Shown here: piece after piece, positions 1 through 8,153 of the stretch
How the letters are laid out: the number at the start of each line of letters is the position of its first letter
Position numbering within the stretch: the stretch's first letter is position 1
DNA from: Flavobacterium buctense
GTDB taxonomy: Bacteria > Bacteroidota > Bacteroidia > Flavobacteriales > Flavobacteriaceae
Reading direction: 5' to 3'
NCBI RefSeq assembly: GCF_014486695.1
Contig: NZ_JACTAB010000001.1
Location: 558,001-622,000 of the forward strand
DNA: 64,000 nt
Notes under the pieces: generated by a model
The model's input: the letters and a program-made list of their open reading frames with translations, nothing else
Told to the model about the DNA's origin: nothing
Databases searched by the model: none
Position numbers and translations under genes: made by a program

Positions 1-1834
1 TAACTGTAATCAGGTTTCTTTTAAACATCAAACGCATTAAGAAATCGTTTTGTTGTTGGGCATACGGTTTGAGTTTTTCAGTATTCTCCAATCGCGACAT
101 GAAGCCTTTGGGTTTCGGAATGATACCGGCCAAAAACAAGCACTGATTTACATTTAAATCCTGAGGCATTTTATTGAAGTAAAACCGTGATGCTTCGCCG
201 ATGCCGTATACATTTGGTCCCCATTCGATAATGTTGAAGTATACTTCCAACATGCGTTCTTTGGAGCTGATGCGGTTGTTTTCTAAAATGTAGACCAATA
301 GGATTTCTTCGAGTTTTCGGGATAAAGTTTTTTCGCGGGTTAGGAAAACATTTTTGACCAATTGCATGCTGATCGTGCTGGCACCTCGGGCAAATTTTTT
401 GGTCTTGATATTTTTAACAATCGATTGTTTGAAAGCCGAATTGATGAAGCCGCGATGACTGAAAAAAGAGGGGTCTTCGCTAGTCAAAACACACTTTTGT
501 AAATAAGGCGAAATCTGATTTAAAGGCGTAAAATTTGGGTTTGATTCGCCCACAATGATTGGTCTTTGCGCCACTCCTTTATCAATAGCCCGATAGATAA
601 ATTCGCTGTTAATTTTATTCAAATCGGCTTCTCCATACCGGGTGATTTTTAAGCCTTCGGGTTTTAGTTTACTGTCAAAAATAATGTCGTTTGGTTGGTG
701 GTCATTGTATTCAAAATTCAGCGTATAGCTAAAATTGCCTTGTGCTTCCATGCCTTCAAAGTGACTGAATAATCCCGTTGGTAAGGAAGTAATAAAGTCA
801 TTCGCTTTCATTTTTGGAATGTTCAATTTCAGAGCGTATATCTTATCCGTTTCATTGGTATACGAAACGAAGGGGTTACACTTAATATTGTTCAATTGCA
901 CGGTAGACGTACTATCTAAAGCCATAAACCTTTTGCCTACAATCCAACGGTAGTCAAAGCGTGCGTTTTTGATTACTACGTCTTTGCTCGCAATTTTGGG
1001 GTGATTGACCATTAAATTCTGAATGGATGAATAGCCGTCGATATGCAAATCGCCACTATCCATCGAAAGGTTTTCCAAATTGAAATGAATCGATTGAAAA
1101 CCGGTTTTCAGGTTGAATTTTTGATCCAAATAAGGAAGTTGAATCGTATCGCTTTTGGGGTTGAAAAATTCCAAATCGGCTTTTCGGTCTCTGGGGTCGG
1201 CAAAACCGTTAATCGCCCATTCTTGAGAAAAACCATCCGAGGTGACTTGAATCAAAGTGTTCAGTTTTTTATCGGCTAAAGCCAATTTAGTAAAATCAAA
1301 AACTACTTTATTGCCTTGGTCATTAATCTTAAAAGCAAAGCCTTTGACATGCATGTCCGTCGGTACCAAATCCAAAAGATTGGAACTCAAACGATTTAAA
1401 AGTTTGGCATAATTCACTTCAGAATTGTCTGTTTTCTCTTTTTTGGAACGCAGAAAAGCGTCGAAATTACTGCCGTTTTTGGTTTTTACCAATTGGATAT
1501 AGCCTTTGTTGATTTCGAGTTTGCCCAATTGAATATCGCCCATTAACAATTTCCAAAAGCTCACACTTGTTTTCAATTCGTCTATGCGCAACAAAGTGTC
1601 GGCTTGTTTCGGAACCAAAGTAATTTGTTGAAATTCGAGATTGGTCACACCATGGAATTCGGCATTGGCGATGGTCAAATCGCATTGATATTCGCGCTCC
1701 ATTTTAGCATCAATGCGATGAATGACTTTTTCTAAAAGGGTATTTCGAAAAGCAAAAAGCATCACTATCCCAAGCAGTAAAAGACCACCACTTATTTTGA
1801 GAATTAGGAATACTTTTTGTTTTTGGGTGCTCAT
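1..1834 (-). CDS. AsmA-like / GT51 peptidoglycan transglycosylase (3' end beyond window)
   Basis: An open frame of 611 codons runs from ATG at 1834 to the window edge, so the C-terminus is missing. An N-terminal membrane anchor (about residues 12-30) is followed by about 400 residues resembling AsmA-type envelope proteins, then a glycosyltransferase-51 domain. In that domain I see EDPSFFSHRGF with the likely catalytic Glu at residue 453, then GASTISMQLVKN, LSRKLEEILL and EVYFNIIEWGPNVYGIGEA. GT51 enzymes polymerise lipid II glycan strands at the outer face of the inner membrane. No transpeptidase domain is seen in the part present. The start overlaps the gldH stop by one base (TAATG), implying translational coupling. 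The GT51 assignment is firm; the AsmA label rests on layout. Confidence 0.85.
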   Translation of the reverse strand, partial: MSTQKQKVFLILKISGGLLLLGIVMLFAFRNTLLEKVIHRIDAKMEREYQCDLTIANAEFHGVTNLEFQQITLVPKQADTLLRIDELKTSVSFWKLLMGDIQLGKLEINKGYIQLVKTKNGSNFDAFLRSKKEKTDNSEVNYAKLLNRLSSNLLDLVPTDMHVKGFAFKINDQGNKVVFDFTKLALADKKLNTLIQVTSDGFSQEWAINGFADPRDRKADLEFFNPKSDTIQLPYLDQKFNLKTGFQSIHFNLENLSMDSGDLHIDGYSSIQNLMVNHPKIASKDVVIKNARFDYRWIVGKRFMALDSTSTVQLNNIKCNPFVSYTNETDKIYALKLNIPKMKANDFITSLPTGLFSHFEGMEAQGNFSYTLNFEYNDHQPNDIIFDSKLKPEGLKITRYGEADLNKINSEFIYRAIDKGVAQRPIIVGESNPNFTPLNQISPYLQKCVLTSEDPSFFSHRGFINSAFKQSIVKNIKTKKFARGASTISMQLVKNVFLTREKTLSRKLEEILLVYILENNRISSKERMLEVYFNIIEWGPNVYGIGEASRFYFNKMPQDLNVNQCLFLAGIIPKPKGFMSRLENTEKLKPYAQQQNDFLMRLMFKRNLITV

Positions 1835-2304
1835 TATTCTGTTTTATCAACTTCCAAGCCTACACTAGTAATATTAGGCAAATAATCATAGTTGAATCGA
1901 TGGGAAACCTGTACCGTATAATTTCCTTTTGATAGCTTGACGTTTTTTTTGAAGGTTTGTTTTAAATCACACAAATCGCCCAAACAATCGCCTTTATCTT
2001 TTCCTTTGGCGTCTTTTATGAGCAAGTCAAAGAGTAGAATTTCTGTTTCGCCTCTAGGATTAGTTATGCCTATTTCTATCGGAACACTTTCAAATTGATA
2101 GTTGTATACATGGCTTATTGTTACTGAAAAGTTATAGTTTTTGTTGTCCTCATTGACGGTAAATGTAAACTGCTGGGCTTCTTTTTTTTGCCATTGATTT
2201 GCTGTGAAACCTTCTTTGGTTTCGGAGAAAATATTCTTGCTGTTACAAGAAATTAGGAGCATTAACAAAAGAAATAAAAACGTGATTTTTAGTTTCATAT
2301 ACAT
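1834..2304 (-). CDS. gldH: Gliding motility lipoprotein GldH
   Basis: A 156-residue predicted lipoprotein. A hydrophobic signal sequence ends in a lipobox (LLISC), and the mature part is a small beta-rich domain rich in aromatic residues. Length and sequence match GldH, a lipoprotein required for Flavobacterium gliding and thought to act with the GldI-N/type IX secretion machinery. A second in-frame ATG at 2298 gives a more typical signal peptide start (MKLKITF) and may be the real one. It sits 51 bp after radA and overlaps the transglycosylase start by one base, so it is probably co-transcribed with both. The family call is from memory of the family, not from a search. Confidence 0.82.
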   Translation of the reverse strand: MYMKLKITFLFLLLMLLISCNSKNIFSETKEGFTANQWQKKEAQQFTFTVNEDNKNYNFSVTISHVYNYQFESVPIEIGITNPRGETEILLFDLLIKDAKGKDKGDCLGDLCDLKQTFKKNVKLSKGNYTVQVSHRFNYDYLPNITSVGLEVDKTE

Positions 2305-2355
2305 TTTGTTTATACAGCAAACGACTTTCTGTTGCTTTTATTGTGTTTCTTCAAG

Positions 2356-3717
2356 TTAGCCAAACAATTGCTCAACCACTTCTTCAATTTTAGACACTAA
2401 GACAATTTTGATTAACGGATTTTTGACTGCAATTTTGTTGTATTTAGACACAAATATGGTCGAAAACCCTAATTTTTCTGCTTCTTGAATGCGTTGCTCC
2501 ACACGGTTCACCGGACGAATTTCTCCCGACAAACCCACTTCTCCCGCAAAACAAACATCTTTACCCACGGCAATATCTTCATTGGAAGACAGAATCGCCG
2601 CTACTACGGCTAAATCAATCGCAGGATCATCCACGGAAATACCGCCGGTAACGTTTAGAAAAACATCTTTGGTGCCCAATCGGAAACCGGCTCGTTTTTC
2701 TAATACGGCTAAAATCATGTTTAGTCTTTTGGCATTGTAACCGGTTGTGCTTCGCTGTGGTGTTCCGTATACGGCGGTTGAAACCAAGGCTTGAATTTCT
2801 ATCATCAAAGGACGCATACCTTCTAAAGTGGAGGCAATGGCGGTTCCGGATAATTCTTCTTCGCGGTGTGAAATTAATATTTCAGAGGGATTAGAGACTT
2901 CTCTTAAACCTGAACCTTGCATTTCATAAATGCCCAATTCGGCTGTCGAACCAAATCGATTTTTGAGCGAACGCAAGATTCTGTACACGTGATTTCTGTC
3001 GCCTTCAAATTGCAAAACAGTATCAACCATGTGTTCCAAAATCTTTGGTCCGGCGATGTTGCCGTCTTTAGTAATGTGACCAATAAGAATCACCGGTATA
3101 TTCGTTTCTTTGGCGAACTTGATTAGTTCAGCCGTGGTTTCTCTAATTTGAGAAATACTTCCGGCGGTAGATTCAATATAATCCGTATGCAAGGTTTGAA
3201 TCGAGTCGATGATGACAATATCAGGTTCGGTTTCTACAATGTGGCGGAAGATATTTTGGGTTTTGGTTTCGGTTAAGATGTAGCAATTGTCGCTGTTCGG
3301 ATTGATTCTTTCCGCTCTCATTTTGATTTGCTTCTGACTTTCTTCGCCCGAAACGTATAAGGTTTTATAAGGTAATTTTAAAGAAATCTGTAATAATAAC
3401 GTACTCTTTCCTATACCGGGTTCGCCACCCAATAAGATTAACGAACCGGGAACGATGCCGCCACCGAGTACGCGATTTAATTCGCCATCAGTGGTGTCCA
3501 TTCGCACTTCTTGGGTCGAATCGATTTCTTTGATTCTAAGTGGTTTTGAAACTCTTTTCGAGTCGGAAGTATCAGGTTTCCAGCTCGATTTTTCTTCTTT
3601 TTGGATAATCTCTTCAGCTATGGTGTTCCATTCTTTACAAGCATTGCATTGGCCTTGCCATTTGGCGTATTGGGTACCACAATTTTGACAAAAAAAAGTA
3701 GTTTTGAGTTTCGACAT
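2356..3717 (-). CDS. radA: DNA repair protein RadA (Sms)
   Basis: A 453-residue RadA/Sms ATPase that promotes branch migration during recombinational repair. The N-terminal zinc finger has Cys10, Cys13, Cys24 and Cys27. Walker A GGEPGIGKST is at about 97-106, Walker B IVIIDS at about 167-172, and the RadA-specific KNRFG motif at 252-256. A Lon-protease-like domain fills the C-terminal third. Length is normal for the family. The gene follows the esterase-like gene by 11 bp, suggesting one transcript, although the functions are unrelated. Confidence 0.97.
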   Translation of the reverse strand: MSKLKTTFFCQNCGTQYAKWQGQCNACKEWNTIAEEIIQKEEKSSWKPDTSDSKRVSKPLRIKEIDSTQEVRMDTTDGELNRVLGGGIVPGSLILLGGEPGIGKSTLLLQISLKLPYKTLYVSGEESQKQIKMRAERINPNSDNCYILTETKTQNIFRHIVETEPDIVIIDSIQTLHTDYIESTAGSISQIRETTAELIKFAKETNIPVILIGHITKDGNIAGPKILEHMVDTVLQFEGDRNHVYRILRSLKNRFGSTAELGIYEMQGSGLREVSNPSEILISHREEELSGTAIASTLEGMRPLMIEIQALVSTAVYGTPQRSTTGYNAKRLNMILAVLEKRAGFRLGTKDVFLNVTGGISVDDPAIDLAVVAAILSSNEDIAVGKDVCFAGEVGLSGEIRPVNRVEQRIQEAEKLGFSTIFVSKYNKIAVKNPLIKIVLVSKIEEVVEQLFG

Positions 3718-3728
3718 TTAGGGTATAT

Positions 3729-4979
3729 TTATTCTGATTTTTTTTCTTCGGTCGGCGTTTCTGTTGGTGGTGTATCTGCGGGAACTTCTTCAGTTGGTGG
3801 CGTTTCTTCAATCACTTCCTCTTTTTTGTTTTTGAGTTCTCCTTTTAAGGCATCGGCTCTTTCGAGCATCATGTCTTTGGTCAAATCTCCGATTTCTTCT
3901 TTTTGGAAAGCGGTTTGATAGCTTTTGATGGCTCTTTTGGTATCGCCGGTTTTTTCATAAAGTTGGGCCAAATGGTAATCGGCCAACATTGATTTCGGAT
4001 AATTTTTTCTGGCCAATTGAGACAATTCATCAAACTCTACAAAGGCTTTGTTTTTCAAAATAGCGGCTTCAATGGCTTTGAAATCATTAATTCTGATTTG
4101 TAATTTTAGTCCCAAAGAATTTTCGAGCACCGCATATTTATCGGCTAAATATTTAACATAACCCGAAGGCAATACCGCAATTTTTTCCTGAAATTCTACA
4201 GTAGAAATCGGTTGGTACACCGAGAAAATTTGGTACAAAGCACTCGGAATAGCGTGTAAAACTAAAGAGTAATGCGAAGCGCCTTTAAACTCTTCATAAA
4301 GATAGTTGAGTTTAGGGTTTTTTACATTTTTGGCTGCTACATCTAAGGCCTGAATACGGGTTTTCATTTTTTTCATATCGCCTTCAGCCGAGCAATGGTA
4401 ATAAAAAGTGGTTTGTTGCATGGCGGCCAATCGTTCCGGAATTTGTTCTTCCATTCCTTCTGGAAGTTCCGGACTCATAGAGATATAGGCGTTGAATATG
4501 GGTTGGTCTTTGTATAAATAACAATTTAAAAAAGCTGCGGTTGTGTCTAATCCGGCTACGATTCTGAATGGTGCTGTGCGAAAGTTTTTTTGGATACTTG
4601 GAATCAATTCCATCCCCACAAATTCAAAGAAATCGGCTCCTTTTTCAGTAGGTAAACCTGTAGTTTCATCGAATGTACAGTCGCTTTCTCGCTCGTTATT
4701 TTTATTTTGGCTTATGGCCACAATGATTACTTCAGGCAAATCATCCCAATAATACCCGTAACTCAAGGCGCCTTGAAAAGCATCAAAAAGAAAATCACCG
4801 TCAAAAAGAACCAATAAGGGGTATTTTTGGGTTTTGTTTTTGTCGTAAGATGGTGGTAGTCCGATTTTTATTTCTCGGTCTTCGTTGAGTTTTTGGGAAG
4901 TTATGGTGTCTGTGATGGTTCTTTGGGCAAATATAGTACCGGAACAAACAAACAGTAATAGAACAAACAGTTGTTTCAT
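3729..4979 (-). CDS. Secreted esterase-like alpha/beta-hydrolase with TPR segment, nucleophile apparently lost
   Basis: A 416-residue protein with a signal peptide ending FAQ at residue 19. Residues about 30-255 resemble the putative esterase (esterase D/Fes-like) alpha/beta-hydrolase family: a LVLFDGD strand, and a late His in GASHYS (residue 236). The usual nucleophile elbow GxSxG appears as GLDTT (143-147), with Asp145 where Ser is expected, so activity is doubtful. Residues about 320-385 look like TPR helices (YHLAQLYEKTGDTKRAIKSY). The C-terminal tail is rich in Pro, Glu and Thr. The protein is probably periplasmic or exported; its role is unknown. It lies between the flippase-like gene and radA. 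Confidence 0.7.
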   Translation of the reverse strand: MKQLFVLLLFVCSGTIFAQRTITDTITSQKLNEDREIKIGLPPSYDKNKTQKYPLLVLFDGDFLFDAFQGALSYGYYWDDLPEVIIVAISQNKNNERESDCTFDETTGLPTEKGADFFEFVGMELIPSIQKNFRTAPFRIVAGLDTTAAFLNCYLYKDQPIFNAYISMSPELPEGMEEQIPERLAAMQQTTFYYHCSAEGDMKKMKTRIQALDVAAKNVKNPKLNYLYEEFKGASHYSLVLHAIPSALYQIFSVYQPISTVEFQEKIAVLPSGYVKYLADKYAVLENSLGLKLQIRINDFKAIEAAILKNKAFVEFDELSQLARKNYPKSMLADYHLAQLYEKTGDTKRAIKSYQTAFQKEEIGDLTKDMMLERADALKGELKNKKEEVIEETPPTEEVPADTPPTETPTEEKKSE

Positions 4980-5037
4980 GAATATGGTTTTTTGGTTGAA
5001 TAGAAATCGTTGCTAAAATGATTAGCAAGATAGTAAA

Positions 5038-6003
5038 TTATTTATTTCTATTGAACACCGGAAGCAAAACATAGGAAATCAATCCGAGAAGTATGGCTAA
5101 GATAGTTTGGGATGTCCAAACCAGCCAGCCAAAGGCGATGCCGATATCATTTGAAATGCCGTAAAGAGAGAATATAAGCGCTATGGAAAAAGGATAAGCT
5201 CCTAATCCGCCATTGGAAAAACCAACCGCTAAGCTGCCAAAAATGAACCCCATGATTACAATGTCAAAGCTGATTTCTGACGTTTCGGGCAAGGCAAATA
5301 TCGCCACATAGAACATCGTCAGGTAAGAAATCCAGATGAAGAAAGAATGAAATAGGTATTTCCATTTCGATTTCATTTTCACCACTGTGGTCATGCCCTC
5401 AATCAACCCGGATAGTTTTTTCTTTAGTTTGAGGATGATTGGCCATTCCGCATATATCCAAATGAGCAGAAAAATAATCCCTAAGATTACAGCGGCAATT
5501 CCGTAATAAATTAACGTTTGTAAGGAAACATTTTTACTCAACAAGAAACTATAAATTTCATCAAATTGGGATATAAATCCGATAAAAACGAAGAGTAGGA
5601 AAATCAATAAATCGATAATTCTCTCGGCAACAATGGTTCCAAAAGCTTTGTCAAAAGGCACATTTTCATATTTTTTCAAGAGTGCGGCACGAGTAATTTC
5701 GCCTGAGCGAGGCACCGTTAAATTGACCAAATAAGAAACGCTAACCGTGAAGAAATTGTTGTAAAATTGGGTTTGGTAGCCCAAATGATTCAGGGCAAAC
5801 TTCCAGCGGTAGGCTCTTGACCAATAACCGATGCAAGCCACTAAAAGGGATAGAACAATATAAGAGTAATTAGCCTTTTGAAAGCTCGCTTTTATTTTGT
5901 CAATTTCGTCCGGTTTGAGCGTGGTGTATTGGTAGTAAATGATTCCGATTCCTATAAAAAGAGGAATAAGAATTGTGAGCCATTTACGTATTTGTTTTTT
6001 CAA
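5038..6003 (-). CDS. Flippase-like / lysylphosphatidylglycerol synthase transmembrane domain protein
   Basis: A 321-residue multi-pass membrane protein with about eight hydrophobic segments. It resembles the UPF0104/MprF-flippase-like family (motifs YSYIVLSLL, RSGEITRAALLKKYE and NGGLGAYPF). Such proteins are homologous to the membrane half of MprF but lack the lysyl-transferase domain, so a lipid-translocation role is inferred only. The start codon is TTG at 6003, four bases after the panD stop. I see no in-frame ATG before the middle of the protein, and the TTG start gives the expected MKKQIRKW N-terminus. It is co-oriented and tightly spaced with panC-panD. Confidence 0.78.
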   Translation of the reverse strand: MKKQIRKWLTILIPLFIGIGIIYYQYTTLKPDEIDKIKASFQKANYSYIVLSLLVACIGYWSRAYRWKFALNHLGYQTQFYNNFFTVSVSYLVNLTVPRSGEITRAALLKKYENVPFDKAFGTIVAERIIDLLIFLLFVFIGFISQFDEIYSFLLSKNVSLQTLIYYGIAAVILGIIFLLIWIYAEWPIILKLKKKLSGLIEGMTTVVKMKSKWKYLFHSFFIWISYLTMFYVAIFALPETSEISFDIVIMGFIFGSLAVGFSNGGLGAYPFSIALIFSLYGISNDIGIAFGWLVWTSQTILAILLGLISYVLLPVFNRNK

Positions 6004-6007
6004 GTGA

Positions 6008-6358
6008 TTAGGTCAAAGAATTGTCTTTTTCATTTGGAAAAACCAACCAGGGTTTGAAGGTTTTGGCTTCTTCGAAATCCATCAAAGCATAGGAGATGAT
6101 GATGATGATATCGCCTTTTTGTACTCTTCTGGCGGCCGGACCATTTAGTGTAATTTCGCCCGAATTTTTGAGTCCTTTGATGACATAGGTTTCAAATCGC
6201 TCGCCGTTGTTAATGTTTACAATAGTTACTTTTTCGCCTTCGATAAGGTTCGAAGCTTCCATTAGGGATTCATCTATAGTGATGCTGCCTATGTAATTTA
6301 AGTCGGCACCGGTAACGGTTACACGATGGATTTTGGATTTTACTACTTCAATATGCAT
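6008..6358 (-). CDS. panD: Aspartate 1-decarboxylase
   Basis: A 116-residue pyruvoyl enzyme making beta-alanine from aspartate for pantothenate and CoA synthesis. The self-processing site Gly24-Ser25 is present in YIGSITID; Ser25 becomes the pyruvoyl group. Arg54, Thr57 and Tyr58, which line the active site in this family, are all present. The gene follows panC after 14 bp, so the two beta-alanine/pantoate steps are made from one transcript. Confidence 0.97.
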   Translation of the reverse strand: MHIEVVKSKIHRVTVTGADLNYIGSITIDESLMEASNLIEGEKVTIVNINNGERFETYVIKGLKNSGEITLNGPAARRVQKGDIIIIISYALMDFEEAKTFKPWLVFPNEKDNSLT

Positions 6359-6372
6359 GGGGCAAAGTTAAA

Positions 6373-7221
6373 TTAATTTAGTGAAATGGTGTCAATCAAT
6401 CTGACATTGTTGACAAAAACTGCGATAAAGGCGCGGTATTTTTTGGATTTATTTTTTCGAACGCAAGGCATTAAAGTGGCTTCGTCTGCAATTTGGAAAT
6501 ACTCTAGGGTAAAGTTTGGGTTTTGGTTAAAAGTTTTTTTCACCCATTGGGTTATTTCGTTGGTTGATTGTTTGGCGAATAATTTTTTGGCTTGCGAAAG
6601 GGTTTTATATATGATGGCGGCTTCTTTTTTTTCAGAGTCCGATAATCTTTCATTTCTTGAACTCATCGCTAATCCGTTGGTTTCTCTATAAATGGGACAG
6701 CCGATAACATTGACAGGCATTTTTGCTTTTTCGACCATTTTTTTAACAATTTGCAATTGCTGAAAATCCTTTTCGCCAAAGTAAGCATTGGTGGGTTTTA
6801 CAATCTCAAAGAGTCTTTTTACGATAGTGCCCACGCCGTCAAAATGACCGGGACGAAATTGGCCTTCCATTTGGAACTCCAACCCGTCAAAATCAAAAGA
6901 TTGGGAAACGGTATTGCCTTTATAAATATCTTCTACACTTGGCGCATAGACGATAATTTTATCAGAAACAGTTTTAATTTTTTCAATATCAGCTTCAAGG
7001 GTTCGAGGATATTTGGCCAAATCTTCCGGATTGTTGAACTGTGTCGGATTGACAAAAATACTAATCAAGACTATCGAGTTGTTTGCTACTGCTTCAGACA
7101 GTAAAGACAAATGACCTTGATGAAGTGCGCCCATAGTAGGCACAAAACCAATGGTGGTTGCTGTGTTTGAAACAGAAGCTAAATGAGCAACTAATTCATT
7201 TTGATTGTTAAAAATGAGCAT
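6373..7221 (-). CDS. panC: Pantothenate synthetase
   Basis: Joins pantoate and beta-alanine using ATP, the last step of pantothenate synthesis. FVPTMGALHQGHLSL carries the nucleotide-binding HxGH motif, followed by FVNPTQF and a GEKDFQQ segment. I chose ATG at 7221 (MLIFNNQNEL, 282 residues, normal length) rather than the in-frame ATG at 7272, which would add 17 residues not typical of the family. It is first in the panC-panD-flippase run and is divergent from the glycogen-synthase-like gene at 7329. Confidence 0.94.
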   Translation of the reverse strand: MLIFNNQNELVAHLASVSNTATTIGFVPTMGALHQGHLSLLSEAVANNSIVLISIFVNPTQFNNPEDLAKYPRTLEADIEKIKTVSDKIIVYAPSVEDIYKGNTVSQSFDFDGLEFQMEGQFRPGHFDGVGTIVKRLFEIVKPTNAYFGEKDFQQLQIVKKMVEKAKMPVNVIGCPIYRETNGLAMSSRNERLSDSEKKEAAIIYKTLSQAKKLFAKQSTNEITQWVKKTFNQNPNFTLEYFQIADEATLMPCVRKNKSKKYRAFIAVFVNNVRLIDTISLN

Positions 7222-7281
7222 TGGCTTTCGGTAAATGAGTTGCAAACTTACTATTTTCATAAATAACTGCATAAATTTTTG

Positions 7282-7289
7282 TACTTTTG
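7282..7289 (+). promoter_or_regulatory. Candidate Bacteroidota -7 box for the glgA-like operon
   Basis: TACTTTTG matches the Bacteroidota -7 consensus TAnnTTTG, 39 bp before the ATG at 7329. No good TTG -33 element is visible at the usual distance, so this half-site is only suggestive. Confidence 0.4.
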
Positions 7290-7328
7290 CCTGTTTTTTA
7301 TTGCCAATAAATAAAAGTAAAATAGATT

Positions 7329-8135
7329 ATGGAAGATAAGAGGATATTGTATGTATCATCTGAAGTGGTGCCTTATCTGGCTGAAAATGAGGTTTCTTTA
7401 ATGTCGTATGACGTTCCTAAAATGATTAACGATCAAGGAGGGCAAATAAGAATTTTTATGCCAAGATATGGGAATATCAACGAAAGAAGGCATCAATTAC
7501 ATGAGGTTATCCGATTGTCGGGAATGAATTTAGTAGTAAATGATTTGGATATGCCTTTGATTATCAAAGTGGCCTCTATCCCGAAAGAGAGAATTCAGGT
7601 TTATTTTATTGATAATGATGAATATTTCAAGCGCAAAGCAACCTTTAGTGATGAAGATGGTGTACTATATCCTGACAATGACGAGAGAGCTATTTTCTTT
7701 GCCAAAGGCGTAGTAGAAACCGTTAAGAAATTAAATTGGGTTCCCGATATCATTCACGTTCACGGATGGATGGCTGGTTTGTTGCCAGTATACATGAAAC
7801 ATTACTACAAAGACGAAGCGTTGTTTTCAGACACTAAGATTGTAACATCAGTATACGGTCAGTCTTTTGACGGTACTTTGAATGCGGAAATGATTAATAA
7901 AATTAAGTTTGATAACATTCCACAGGAAGCTATTCAAGATTTGGAATTGCCTAATTATGAAAACTTAATTAAATCTTCTGTGATGCATTCAGATGCGGTG
8001 ATTATCGCTTCCGAAAGCGTGTCGGCAAGTTTAACAAAATTTATAGAATCTTCAGGAAAACCTTTTTTATCTTTCGCCACGAAAGACAAATTTTCAGAAG
8101 CTTATACCAATTTCTACAAGGAGATGCTTCCTTAA
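7329..8135 (+). CDS. Glycogen/starch synthase-like protein, N-terminal (GT5) domain only
   Basis: A 268-residue protein matching only the N-terminal catalytic lobe of GlgA-type glycogen synthases (usually about 470-500 residues): VSSEVVPY, IFMPRYG, an FF-KGVVE helix, and DIIHVHGWMAGLLPVYMK. The loop that normally reads KTGGLGDV and binds ADP-glucose is replaced by AENEVSLM (18-25), and the whole C-terminal Rossmann lobe is absent. It is therefore unlikely to be an ordinary glycogen synthase. It lies 18 bp before the DUF4270 lipoprotein gene and upstream of glmS, an arrangement I recall from other Flavobacteria, which suggests a conserved non-glycogen role. Confidence 0.82.
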   Translation: MEDKRILYVSSEVVPYLAENEVSLMSYDVPKMINDQGGQIRIFMPRYGNINERRHQLHEVIRLSGMNLVVNDLDMPLIIKVASIPKERIQVYFIDNDEYFKRKATFSDEDGVLYPDNDERAIFFAKGVVETVKKLNWVPDIIHVHGWMAGLLPVYMKHYYKDEALFSDTKIVTSVYGQSFDGTLNAEMINKIKFDNIPQEAIQDLELPNYENLIKSSVMHSDAVIIASESVSASLTKFIESSGKPFLSFATKDKFSEAYTNFYKEMLP

Positions 8136-8153
8136 AAATAATTAATCAGATTT

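Noticed and set aside
1043..1279. Plus-strand reading frame inside the transglycosylase gene
   Set aside because: Lies wholly within a well-supported minus-strand gene and has no recognisable domain or start signal; many similar shadows occur opposite the real genes.
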